Below, one piece after another: positions 1-6,587 of a stretch of 16,523 nucleotides of DNA (the first letter of the stretch is position 1; the number at the start of each line of letters is the position of its first letter). A program made the translations under genes and the position numbers. Under the pieces are notes generated by a model that was not told the origin of the DNA, searched no databases, and was given only the letters and a program-made list of their open reading frames with translations. Source of the stretch: Tannerella sp. (GTDB lineage: Bacteria > Bacteroidota > Bacteroidia > Bacteroidales > Tannerellaceae); the NCBI GenBank assembly GCA_031283785.1, contig JAITBC010000259.1, positions 1 to 16,523 on the forward strand, read 5' to 3'.

Positions 1-270
1 TTATACATCGCCAAATCGATAATAATCAATACCCTGTTGCAAGAGCAATATCATTTTGAAGATATTTTAAGAAATGCGATTTATGTGGGAGGCGATTCCG
101 ATACGATAGCGAGCATAACATGCGCTTTGGCCACAGCCGTATATCCGATACGTCCGTTTCGCCAGCCTCGCCAATATCCAGAGGATGTTTTGGCGACAGC
201 GCTCGAAAATTATCCGGAGTTCCAATCCGCTATACGTGAAGATCGCAACACAATGTTACCTTCTTTATAA
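1..270 (+). CDS. ADP-ribosylglycohydrolase family protein, C-terminal fragment (5' end outside window)
   Basis: The frame is open from base 1 and ends with TAA at 268-270, leaving 89 residues of the 3' end. The visible GGDSDTIASI stretch followed by an Ala-rich helix is the C-terminal metal-binding signature of the ADP-ribosylglycohydrolase (DraG/ARH, crystallin J1) family, in which the paired Asp residues hold the Mg ions used to cleave ADP-ribose linkages. The N-terminal part, with the other metal ligands, lies outside the window, so substrate and full length cannot be judged. A TTG near base 37 could be read as a start, but the open frame and the family motif show this is the tail of a longer gene. 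A hairpin after the stop probably ends its transcript. Family call is firm; exact role unknown. Confidence 0.8.
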   Translation, partial: LYIAKSIIINTLLQEQYHFEDILRNAIYVGGDSDTIASITCALATAVYPIRPFRQPRQYPEDVLATALENYPEFQSAIREDRNTMLPSL

Positions 271-290
271 AAAGAAGCGCGAAGAAAAGA

Positions 291-338
291 ATAGAGAATA
301 AATTCGGCGCCATTCTCTATGACATTCTTTTATTATTT
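291..338 (+). terminator. Probable intrinsic terminator after the ADP-ribosylglycohydrolase gene
   Basis: ATAGAGAAT (291-299) and ATTCTCTAT (312-320) form a perfect 9-bp stem around a 12-nt loop that itself contains GGCGCC. It is followed by a T-rich stretch (about 325-338). It lies 20 bp after the stop codon and before the next gene. The stem is AT-rich, so efficiency is uncertain. Confidence 0.55.
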
Positions 339-371
339 ATATTCAAAAAAAGGTCTCCATTTATTTTTTTC

Positions 372-379
372 TACTTTTA
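372..379 (+). promoter_or_regulatory. Possible -7 box for the N-carbamoylputrescine amidase gene
   Basis: TACTTTTA matches the Bacteroides -7 consensus TAnnTTTG at 7 of 8 positions and lies 24 nt before the ATG at 404. No convincing TTTG -33 box is visible at the right distance, so this is weak. Confidence 0.3.
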
Positions 380-403
380 CACCCATAATTTAACTATGAG
401 AAA

Positions 404-1279
404 ATGAAAACAGGTTTGATACAACAACATAATACGGCAGATACTGAGAACAACATCAAAAAGTTGGAGACCGGCATCTGCAAATGTGCCGCTGACGACG
501 CAGAACTTATAGTTTTACAGGAACTGCATAACAGTTTGTATTTTTGCCAAACGGAAGATATCGGTACTTTCGACCTTGCGGAAACGATTCCCGGCCCGTC
601 AACGGAAAGATTCGGGAAATTAGCGAAAGAACTGAAAGTCGTAATTGTCGCATCCCTTTTCGAAAAACGTGCGCCGGGATTATACCATAATACGGCTGTT
701 GTATTCGAGAAAGACGGTTCTATCGCCGGCAAATACCGCAAAATGCATATTCCCGACGACCCTGCGTATTACGAAAAATTCTACTTTACACCGGGAGATT
801 CCGGTTTTGAACCGATAAAAACATCCGTAGGCAAATTAGGCGTCCTTGTATGCTGGGATCAATGGTTTCCCGAAGCCGCCCGCCTGATGACGCTGAATGG
901 TGCCGATTTACTTATATATCCGACGGCTATCGGTTGGGAAAGCAGCGACGACAATGCTGAAAAATGTCGCCAGCAGGACGCATGGCAGACTGTTCAACGC
1001 GGCCATGCCGTAGCCAACGGGCTGCATGTCGTTACCGTCAACCGTGTTGGGTGCGAAACGGATACTTCCGGACAAACAAACGGCATCCGGTTTTGGGGAC
1101 ACAGTTTCGTGTGTGGCCCGCAAGGCGAAATAATCGCACAATTGCCTGATGATAAAGAAGATGTCACGGTTGTCGAAATAGATATAAAACGTAGCGAACA
1201 GGTTCGACGCTGGTGGCCGTTCTTGAGAGACCGCCGCATCGACGCTTTTGAAGGAATAACAAAGCGATTCTTAGACTGA
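404..1279 (+). CDS. aguB: N-carbamoylputrescine amidase (nitrilase superfamily)
   Basis: A 291-residue carbon-nitrogen hydrolase of normal family length. By family assignment it would hydrolyse N-carbamoylputrescine to putrescine, CO2 and ammonia, the last step of the agmatine route to polyamines, in the cytoplasm; there is no signal peptide. The catalytic triad is visible: Glu40 (LQELHNS), Lys113 (KYRKMHIP) and Cys150 (LVCWDQWFPEAAR). The segment DPAYYEKFYFTPGD after the lysine and the CWDQWFPE nucleophile elbow are typical of the AguB subgroup rather than of other nitrilases. The ATG at 404 is chosen because it gives a full N-terminus (MKTGLIQQ); an ATG at 395 stops after three codons. The usual partner, agmatine deiminase (aguA), is not adjacent on either side. 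A related amidase specificity cannot be fully excluded. Confidence 0.88.
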   Translation: MKTGLIQQHNTADTENNIKKLETGICKCAADDAELIVLQELHNSLYFCQTEDIGTFDLAETIPGPSTERFGKLAKELKVVIVASLFEKRAPGLYHNTAVVFEKDGSIAGKYRKMHIPDDPAYYEKFYFTPGDSGFEPIKTSVGKLGVLVCWDQWFPEAARLMTLNGADLLIYPTAIGWESSDDNAEKCRQQDAWQTVQRGHAVANGLHVVTVNRVGCETDTSGQTNGIRFWGHSFVCGPQGEIIAQLPDDKEDVTVVEIDIKRSEQVRRWWPFLRDRRIDAFEGITKRFLD

Positions 1280-1406
1280 AATCCGGAAAAAAAACGCGCT
1301 TGCCGACGCCATCGATTCCCGACTTTTCAGACAACCTCATAACGTCTTACATATATTAACTGTATACGCAAAAATCAGTATGATTATATTTATTTAACAT
1401 CGACGA
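1280..1406. other. Intergenic gap between aguB and the blaI-like gene
   Basis: No coding frame of note. It has no clear terminator hairpin after aguB. A loose TACA/TGTA dyad (1348-1351 and 1361-1364) is present, but its 9-nt spacing does not fit known BlaI or CopY operators. Confidence 0.5.
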
Positions 1407-1438
1407 TTTGTTTGTCTATTTTTTTAGACATACTTTTG
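1407..1438 (+). promoter_or_regulatory. Bacteroides-type promoter of the blaI-like/M56 operon
   Basis: TACTTTTG at 1431-1438 is an exact match to the -7 consensus TAnnTTTG. TTTG at 1407-1410 sits 20 bp upstream, the expected -33 spacing. The ATG follows 33 nt after the -7 box. This is the best-formed promoter in the window. Confidence 0.65.
1413..1430. promoter_or_regulatory. Candidate repressor operator (TGTCTA-N6-TAGACA)
   Basis: A perfect 6-bp dyad, TGTCTA and TAGACA, separated by six T residues. It lies exactly between the -33 and -7 boxes of the promoter of a BlaI-family repressor gene, where a bound dimer would block RNA polymerase. BlaI/MecI repressors normally autoregulate their own operon, so this is the likely autoregulatory site. 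The sequence is not the classical TACAnnTGTA operator, so the assignment rests on position and symmetry. Confidence 0.5.
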
Positions 1439-1471
1439 TGGCATCAATTTTACTAAAAAACAGGATAAAAC

Positions 1472-1855
1472 ATGATGACTTTAAAATTAACCAAAGCAGA
1501 AGAACAAGTGATGAAGGCTCTTTGGGAACTCGAACAGGGGAGCGTCCAGCAAATTCTGGAAAAATTTGACTTGCCAAAACCTGCCCGGACAACCGTTTCC
1601 ACGATTCTCGGTATTTTGGAAAACAAAGGATTCGTCGAACACACAAATGCCGGGAAAATGAATATTTATTTTCCACTGGTGAAAAAAGAGGCTTACTCCA
1701 AATCTCAGCTATCGGTTATGATGAAAGAATATTTCAATAATTCTTTCGCCTCTATGGCCTCCTTTTTTGCAAAAGAGAACAATCTTTCGCTGGAAGAGTT
1801 GGATAAGCTACTGGATGAAACACGGGAAGCGTTACGCAAAGAAAATGATTTTTAA
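1472..1855 (+). CDS. BlaI/MecI/CopY-family transcriptional repressor
   Basis: A 127-residue protein of normal size for the penicillinase-repressor family. Residues about 5-70 form the winged-helix DNA-binding domain: LTKAEEQVMKALWEL, then the recognition-helix segment RTTVSTILGILENKGFVEH. The C-terminal helices (about 75-125) should form the dimerisation and cleavage region. In the staphylococcal homologue the paired M56 peptidase triggers cleavage at an Asn-Phe bond; here the corresponding place appears to be Phe-Phe (98-99), as judged from memory of the family alignment. The gene is followed after 14 bp by an M56 peptidase, the standard sensor/repressor pair. An ATG one codon downstream is an equally possible start. 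Probably autoregulated through the dyad in its promoter. No beta-lactamase gene is nearby, so the target genes are unknown. Confidence 0.85.
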   Translation: MMTLKLTKAEEQVMKALWELEQGSVQQILEKFDLPKPARTTVSTILGILENKGFVEHTNAGKMNIYFPLVKKEAYSKSQLSVMMKEYFNNSFASMASFFAKENNLSLEELDKLLDETREALRKENDF

Positions 1856-1869
1856 CAAATAAACCGGTT

Positions 1870-3423
1870 ATGGAAAATTTTATGATCTATCTGCTCAAAT
1901 CAGGCATCTGGATTGCCGTATTCTGGTCGTTATACCGGTTCTTTTTCCGGGAAGAAACTTTTTTCGTGTTCAACCGTTTCTTTTTACTAAGCGGATTGGC
2001 GCTTTCGTTCGTATTGGCGTTATGCCGGTATCGTTATCCCGTTACGGTTCATCTTCTGCCGACGGCGCTTCCCGGTAATGATTTCGCTCAAGGTGGCGTC
2101 ACATCCGGAGTTACGGCAAACCTGCCTCTTATTATTGCCGGGATTTACCTGGCCGGCGTGTTTGTTTTGCTGCTATATCACCTGAACGGACTGAACAGGA
2201 TACGCAATATGATTCAAAGACGGAAAGCACCGTTTCGCAGCCATCCGCCCGTTATCGAAGTCGCGGGAATCTGTTCTTCCTTTTCTTTCTTCAAGTATAT
2301 ATTTATGGATAAGTCCACAAATCTTTCCGAAGCAGAAAAACGATTGATCATAGAACACGAAACGGCTCATGTCGAACAACGGCACTGGATGGATCTGTCG
2401 TTTGCGCAAACCGTCTGTCTTCTGCAATGGTTCAATCCTTTTGCCTGGCTGTATCTGCGGGCGATTCGGGAGAATCATGAGTTTCTGGCAGACCGGTCGG
2501 TTCTGCGCAAAGGAAACTCTCCGGCCGTTTATCATGCCACATTAATCAATTATGCGTTCAAAGCGCCTGTTTTCACATTGACCAACTCATTTGCTTATTA
2601 TAATAAATTTAAAAGAATTACCATGATGAAAAAGAAAACTTCCAAGTCGACGAAGAAATTCGCCGCATTGTTGTTACTCCCTGCATTCGCCATCTTCCTG
2701 TCGGCTTTTGCAGAACCCGAATACCGTGTATCCGTCCCGACGGAACAGGATAAAATCGCAGTTCATGATTCTATCGTAAAGGATGGCATTATATTTCCCG
2801 ATAAGATGTTGGGCAACGTCACTTATTATGTAGACGAAAAAGAAGTCTCCTCCATTGACGGAATGAATCCGGAGGACATTCATTCCATTAGCGTATACCG
2901 TGATAAGGATGCCGTGAAACGGTATGGAAAAAACAGCGTCGTTTCTATTATTACGAAGAAACGGGCTGAGGAAACCGGAATAAAGAATGAAAAGACGTTC
3001 GAAACCGGCCGGCAACTAAAGTCGGCCGGGAAGAAAGCCGTAGCAAAGAACGAAAAGAAGAGCGCTGGAGACGTCGTTGTTCATGAACCGTCTGATCCGC
3101 CCGCTATCGGAAACAAAAACGAAGATGCCGCCCCGTCCGGGAAATCCGATGGGAAAGTCACGGTCAAATCTTTGTCCACTGAGAAAATCTGGGGTATAGA
3201 TAATATAAAAGACGGTGAAGCGCCATTAATTATTATTGACGGGAAGGAGTATGACTGTGATATACTGAAAGTCCTTGATACGGCTAAAATCGAATCCATT
3301 TCCATATTAAAAGAAAATGGAAGCACAATTGCCCTTTATGGGGAAAAGGGGAAAAACGGCGTCATCATAATTAAGACAAAAGACACTTCGGAGGAAACCG
3401 AAAAACAGGATATTCATCCCTGA
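1870..3423 (+). CDS. BlaR1-like M56 membrane metallopeptidase with two TonB-plug-like motifs
   Basis: A 517-residue membrane sensor-protease. Hydrophobic segments lie at about residues 5-24, 34-51 and 85-103, and a further one at 264-280. The M56 zinc site is visible as HETAH (163-167) in IIEHETAHVEQRHW, with ENHEFLAD (201-208) supplying a likely third ligand, Glu204. In BlaR1/MecR1 this cytoplasmic-side peptidase starts inactivation of the paired repressor, here encoded 14 bp upstream. After the last membrane segment there is no penicillin-binding domain. Instead there are two segments resembling the plug of SusC proteins: about 313-364 (VDEKEV, DIHSISVYRDKDAVKRYG, VVSIITKK) and about 452-504 (PLIIIDGKEY, IESISILKENGSTIALYG, NGVIIIKTK). 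A Lys/Glu-rich linker (about 365-440) separates them. The family is clear. The inducing signal and the role of the plug-like parts are unknown. Confidence 0.82.
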   Translation: MENFMIYLLKSGIWIAVFWSLYRFFFREETFFVFNRFFLLSGLALSFVLALCRYRYPVTVHLLPTALPGNDFAQGGVTSGVTANLPLIIAGIYLAGVFVLLLYHLNGLNRIRNMIQRRKAPFRSHPPVIEVAGICSSFSFFKYIFMDKSTNLSEAEKRLIIEHETAHVEQRHWMDLSFAQTVCLLQWFNPFAWLYLRAIRENHEFLADRSVLRKGNSPAVYHATLINYAFKAPVFTLTNSFAYYNKFKRITMMKKKTSKSTKKFAALLLLPAFAIFLSAFAEPEYRVSVPTEQDKIAVHDSIVKDGIIFPDKMLGNVTYYVDEKEVSSIDGMNPEDIHSISVYRDKDAVKRYGKNSVVSIITKKRAEETGIKNEKTFETGRQLKSAGKKAVAKNEKKSAGDVVVHEPSDPPAIGNKNEDAAPSGKSDGKVTVKSLSTEKIWGIDNIKDGEAPLIIIDGKEYDCDILKVLDTAKIESISILKENGSTIALYGEKGKNGVIIIKTKDTSEETEKQDIHP

Positions 3424-3432
3424 CGGATGAAT
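3412..3432 (+). other. Hairpin spanning the M56 peptidase stop codon
   Basis: ATTCATCC (3412-3419) and GGATGAAT (3425-3432) form a perfect 8-bp stem with a 5-nt loop (CTGAC) that contains the TGA stop codon. There is no T-run after it, so it is not a classical intrinsic terminator. It may act in mRNA end formation or stability. Confidence 0.4.
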
Positions 3433-3509
3433 TGCAGCGTCCTCTATATGGAGATCTTAAATGCAAAGTATTCTTGATTGTAGATAACGCCATTATAAAA
3501 GAAGACAGT

Positions 3510-4256
3510 ATGAAATTTTGTAATTTTATTTTACTTGTTTTGATGTGCAATTTTTGGGGATTAGGACAAAGTAAATTCACATTGAGAACAAATGAAGAAA
3601 ACATTGTTATACCTGAGAGCCATTTTGAATCAAGATTGTTCAGTGAGGGATTGGCTATTGTTCAAGACTCTTTGACAAAAAAGTTCGGCTTTGCAAACAG
3701 GCAGGGCGATGTTGTCATACCATGCATATATCTGGCTGTAAATGATTTTAAAGAGGGTTTGGCCGTTGTACAGGATTATGACACTCAAAAATTTGGTTAT
3801 ATAAACAGGAAGAATAAAGTTGTTATCCCATTTATATATGATGAAGCCGGCAGTTTTAGCTCTGACCGAGATGGTTCACCGGCGTTTTCCGGTTTGGCTT
3901 ATGTTAATATTGGAAATACGGATGATAGACGGTATATGCTTTTTACAAAAGGAAAATGGGGGCTTATTAATAGGATGGGAGAGGAGGTTTTACCTGTTAA
4001 GTATGGATATATATTCCCATTAAGCGAAGGAATGGCTTGCATTTTCGATGGAGAATATATTTTTCACACAAATGATCAAAACAGTGGTCGTGTTGAAATA
4101 AATGGGAAATATGGTTTTATTAACAGTGATGCGAAGATTGTGATCCAACCTCAATTTGATGATACTGATGTTGCGTTTAAAAATGGTAGAGTTAAAGTAA
4201 AAAAAGATGATAAAGAATATATGATAAATACAAAAGGAGAAAAGGTTGCTGAATAG
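3510..4256 (+). CDS. Secreted WG-repeat protein
   Basis: A 248-residue protein made of WG-type beta repeats, the repeat usually recognised by G-x-W/F-G-hydrophobic-x-N followed by G-x-x-x-x-P. Visible copies are around residues 46-80 (KKFGFANRQGDVVIP), 82-112 (QKFGYINRKNKVVIP), 127-168 (GKWGLINRMGEEVLP), 173-218 (GKYGFINSDAKIVIQP) and a partial last copy at 223-248. The frame is open from 3432, but I place the start at the ATG at 3510. It gives a clean N-terminal export signal (hydrophobic core FILLVLMCNFW, likely cut after GLGQ), while the upstream 26 residues look non-coding. It is likely periplasmic or surface exposed; WG repeats are thought to mediate binding, and no catalytic residues are evident. 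The base composition is clearly more AT-rich than in flanking genes, suggesting acquisition from elsewhere. Only a poor -7 candidate (TATTCTTG, 3469-3476) is seen upstream. Confidence 0.75.
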   Translation: MKFCNFILLVLMCNFWGLGQSKFTLRTNEENIVIPESHFESRLFSEGLAIVQDSLTKKFGFANRQGDVVIPCIYLAVNDFKEGLAVVQDYDTQKFGYINRKNKVVIPFIYDEAGSFSSDRDGSPAFSGLAYVNIGNTDDRRYMLFTKGKWGLINRMGEEVLPVKYGYIFPLSEGMACIFDGEYIFHTNDQNSGRVEINGKYGFINSDAKIVIQPQFDDTDVAFKNGRVKVKKDDKEYMINTKGEKVAE

Positions 4257-4506
4257 TAAAGTGTGATACCCATAAAACCGGTAAAAAATCCTATAAATTT
4301 AGGATTTATGAGAAATTTTGAACAAGCCCTCAGTCTTTGTTCCGGAGATATAATATTTAGATGATATATGGCTGCCAAACAAAGCAGAGACGATTTGTAA
4401 TTTTTTTGTAAGAATCCGGACAAGGATTTTGTTTTTACTAATGCAATACTTATAAATAATCTGGACGTAAATTACTATCGTAAGATGGACGAACAACGCG
4501 CGTCGT
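4257..4506. other. AT-rich gap between convergent genes, with a hairpin at 4286-4307
   Basis: No gene is recognised here. AAATCCTA (4286-4293) and TAGGATTT (4300-4307) form a perfect 8-bp stem with a 6-nt loop, 29 bp after the WG-repeat stop. As it lies between convergent genes it may end transcripts, although no strong T-run follows. A frame from about 4400 to the right is open but has no start or recognisable product. Low GC continues from the WG-repeat gene to about 4490. Confidence 0.4.
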
Positions 4507-5007
4507 TCAACGCTTTCCCGGGTACCGGACGCCTACATCTTCTCCCCACGTTGAATAAGGACGCGAGGCAAGCATGGAATTGTAATATCCCGGATCGCCG
4601 CTGACTTCTTTATCCACCCATGCCGGCAATTCAAACGCTTCATCTTCGGATTCAAGTTCAATTTCGGCGACAGTAAGCCCTTCATTCTCTCCGTGAAACA
4701 CATCAACTTCCCACGTATGACTACCGTACTTCACATAATGACGTACTTTATCAATCATTCCCGGCAAACATAATTTCATCAGTTCTTCGGCGTCTTTCAA
4801 GGCAATGGCCTGTTCAAATTCATAACGGCTCCATCCCCGTTCGTTCGTAGCGCTTTTTATCGTCAGTGAGCCTTCTTCGCCACGTATACGTATACGAACC
4901 GACCGTTCCGCATCCGCACAGATATATCCCTGCACGATACGCTTCGCATCAAAAGCCTCATCCATAAAAGAATTATCCTTAACTAAAAATTTACGTTCTA
5001 TTTCCAT
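4507..5007 (-). CDS. CYTH-domain protein (triphosphate tunnel enzyme family)
   Basis: A 166-residue protein covering a single CYTH domain. The diagnostic N-terminal ExExK motif is present as EIERK (residues 2-6). Further tunnel-lining charged residues follow in alternating strands: VRIRIR (37-42), LTIK (48-51), RYEFE (61-65), DKVRHYV (86-92), WEVDVF (99-104) and AEIELES (114-120). CYTH proteins bind triphosphates in a beta tunnel with divalent metal; members hydrolyse inorganic triphosphate or thiamine triphosphate, or make cAMP. The short bacterial single-domain form fits a triphosphatase best, but the substrate cannot be read from sequence. I chose the start at 5007 because ExExK normally lies at the extreme N-terminus; the frame is open to 5040, which would overlap the upstream gene. 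It begins 22 nt after the stop of the Smr gene, so the two are probably co-transcribed. Confidence 0.85.
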   Translation of the reverse strand: MEIERKFLVKDNSFMDEAFDAKRIVQGYICADAERSVRIRIRGEEGSLTIKSATNERGWSRYEFEQAIALKDAEELMKLCLPGMIDKVRHYVKYGSHTWEVDVFHGENEGLTVAEIELESEDEAFELPAWVDKEVSGDPGYYNSMLASRPYSTWGEDVGVRYPGKR

Positions 5008-5029
5008 CCTGTGCCCTGTTCCCCCCATT

Positions 5030-6175
5030 TTAATAAACAATCACCATCGTAGCTCCGAATCCATAGTTGCGGAACGAAGCGTCCTGAAAACGGGCATGTC
5101 GTTTATATGTTGTTTTAAGCTCCTCCTCAAGCGCCGCACGCAATACGCCTTCTCCCTTGCCGTGAATAAAAACAATTTTCCGCCCTTTTATACTTGAATT
5201 GGCTTTCATGACTTCATGGAATTTCGACAACTGGCAGTTAAGTATATCCGCATTACTCATCCCCGAAGTGGTATCTACCAACTGGTTTATGTGCAGGTCC
5301 ACCTCCATAATTTCATCGGCAGGCTTTGTTTTCTTAACGACCGGTTGCGGCATGCGACGTTCTTCTTTCTTACAGGTAAACATCGCCTCCCGAATATCCG
5401 TAGCGGAGACCAGCATCTGTTTCTCAGGCCTGTCATTCAATACAAGAGGAATAATAAGCGCATCCTCGTCAAAAAAATCATTCCCGGTAAAACAGTGCAA
5501 CTTATAAAATTTCACCGTATCAAGACGCAATTCTATTGACATGGCGTTTTTTAATGAAAAACTCTTCCCCTTTTTAAATGCGAACATTTGCAGGCAGATA
5601 TGTCCCAAATCGTCCACTTCCGATTTTTCAAATTCCTCTACAAAAATCTTCGTATCCGGCTCAATCAATCCGTGATAACGACTTGTCCAGCTGTTATTCT
5701 TGCAACTCATATAGTTGAAATACAGATAATAGTTGCTTTCATTGACAAGATATGTTTCAAAAGGACTCTGCATAAAATTCTTAGGTTCGACGGGCAAAAA
5801 AGCAAGATTTAAATTCAAGCGTTCACCCTGAGGCGTTTCTTCAAATGCATCGCGTTCAGGAACGTTCACTTCCGTTTTTGGGGACGTATCCCTCGTCGAT
5901 ATCGCCGTTTTTGAAGATGTATCTTTCGTCGTCGCTGCTACCCCCCCGCTCGACGGGAGATAAGGCTCCGGCTCTTTATTTTCCAGCCGGCGGTCGGCCT
6001 CGCCCACAACGACACATTCGGCAATAAGCGCCGGCACGTCAAAACCGTTCTCATCCTCCACCAATACCTGATTTTTTCCGTGAAAAGCCGTAACAACGCC
6101 GCCACCTACGCTATTCAGAAAACGTACCCTGTCTCCTATTTTAAGTCTCATCTTCGACGATGACGGGGTCTCCAT
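5030..6175 (-). CDS. DUF2027 and Smr domain protein
   Basis: The N-terminal part begins with MRLKIGDRVRFLNSVGGGVV, the DUF2027-type start common in Bacteroidota proteins. A low-complexity Thr/Ser/Pro linker and a middle beta-rich region follow. The C-terminal ~90 residues are an Smr (small MutS-related) domain with VDLH, the HGKGEG loop (IVFIHGKGEGVLR) and a final YGFGATMVIVY strand. Smr domains bind nucleic acid and can nick DNA or cleave RNA; the job of this fusion is not established. The frame is open to an ATG at 6211. A promoter-like TATTTTTG at 6223-6216 would put the transcript start at about that ATG, while the ATG at 6175 has an AAGGAAG-like ribosome site 5 nt upstream, so I use 6175. 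An ATG at 6151 that starts right at the domain is the main alternative. No signal peptide; probably cytoplasmic. Confidence 0.8.
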   Translation of the reverse strand: METPSSSKMRLKIGDRVRFLNSVGGGVVTAFHGKNQVLVEDENGFDVPALIAECVVVGEADRRLENKEPEPYLPSSGGVAATTKDTSSKTAISTRDTSPKTEVNVPERDAFEETPQGERLNLNLAFLPVEPKNFMQSPFETYLVNESNYYLYFNYMSCKNNSWTSRYHGLIEPDTKIFVEEFEKSEVDDLGHICLQMFAFKKGKSFSLKNAMSIELRLDTVKFYKLHCFTGNDFFDEDALIIPLVLNDRPEKQMLVSATDIREAMFTCKKEERRMPQPVVKKTKPADEIMEVDLHINQLVDTTSGMSNADILNCQLSKFHEVMKANSSIKGRKIVFIHGKGEGVLRAALEEELKTTYKRHARFQDASFRNYGFGATMVIVY

Positions 6176-6215
6176 AAAATCTTCCTTTCTCATATTCATT
6201 CTTTTTATCATGACG

Positions 6216-6223
6216 CAAAAATA
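6216..6223 (-). promoter_or_regulatory. -7 box for the leftward Smr/CYTH transcript
   Basis: Read on the minus strand this is TATTTTTG, an exact TAnnTTTG match. The best TTTG upstream (6239-6236) is only 12 bp away, so the -33 box is poor. It helps exclude the ATG at 6211 as the Smr gene start. Confidence 0.4.
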
Positions 6224-6587
6224 CTGCTTTTATTGCAAAAATTTACTGCAATAACAGGGAATCTTATAACCAATTCTCCCATATAATGATAAATACCATA
6301 AAGATGGTATTGTGGGCGCAAAAATAAGTTCCGTCCTTTGCAACGTCAAAAAAATATCTTTATATAAAAGAAAAATGTCCGAATCTTATTCAAAGTGGAT
6401 AAAAAAAAGACTGAAGATTCTACTTCTGTCAAACGTAGATCGATGTTTACGATTTAAATGCTTTTAATCGAATCGCATTCAAATCGATTCTTTATATTTA
6501 TCCTAAAATACATACAAAAATAAGCGCCCTTTTTCATCCACGGCAATCGGTTTCAAAGGGCGCTTCACACTAAAATTACTTTTAGAT
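6224..6587 (+). promoter_or_regulatory. susC upstream region with three inverted repeats
   Basis: No gene in this 364-bp stretch, which is AT-rich. It holds three dyads: AATACCAT/ATGGTATT (6292-6311, 8-bp arms, 4-nt loop); a 12-bp dyad with one mismatch at 6450-6461 and 6475-6486; and a perfect 11-bp GC-rich hairpin at 6522-6532 and 6555-6565. A -7-like TATATTTA (6493-6500, 7 of 8 to TAnnTTTG) lies 6 bp after the second dyad without a good -33 box. That would fit an activator-dependent promoter and a leader of roughly 80 nt containing the last hairpin. Confidence 0.5.
6522..6565 (+). other. Strong leader hairpin before susC
   Basis: AAGCGCCCTTT (6522-6532) pairs perfectly with AAAGGGCGCTT (6555-6565): 11 bp, six of them G-C, with a 22-nt loop. 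It ends 22 nt before the susC ATG, so on the transcript it would sit in the 5' leader close to the ribosome-binding region. Confidence 0.55.

Noticed and set aside
1348..1364. TACA...TGTA dyad as a classical BlaI operator
   Set aside because: The 9-nt spacing does not fit TACAnnTGTA and it lies far upstream of the promoter; the dyad at 1413-1430 is better placed.
3432..3509. N-terminal extension of the WG-repeat protein to the ATG-like start at 3432
   Set aside because: The 26 added residues would hide a clear signal peptide starting at 3510.
4491..4508. Near-palindrome at the end of the CYTH gene as a terminator
   Set aside because: One mismatch in an 8-bp arm, no T-run in the leftward direction, and it overlaps the stop codon.
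4400..4570. Open plus-strand frame reading into the CYTH gene region
   Set aside because: No start codon or recognisable product, and its right half is antisense to the CYTH gene.
6450..6565. Invertible promoter flanked by inverted repeats
   Set aside because: The arms belong to separate local hairpins and are unrelated to each other; no matching distant inverted copies or recombinase gene are in the window.
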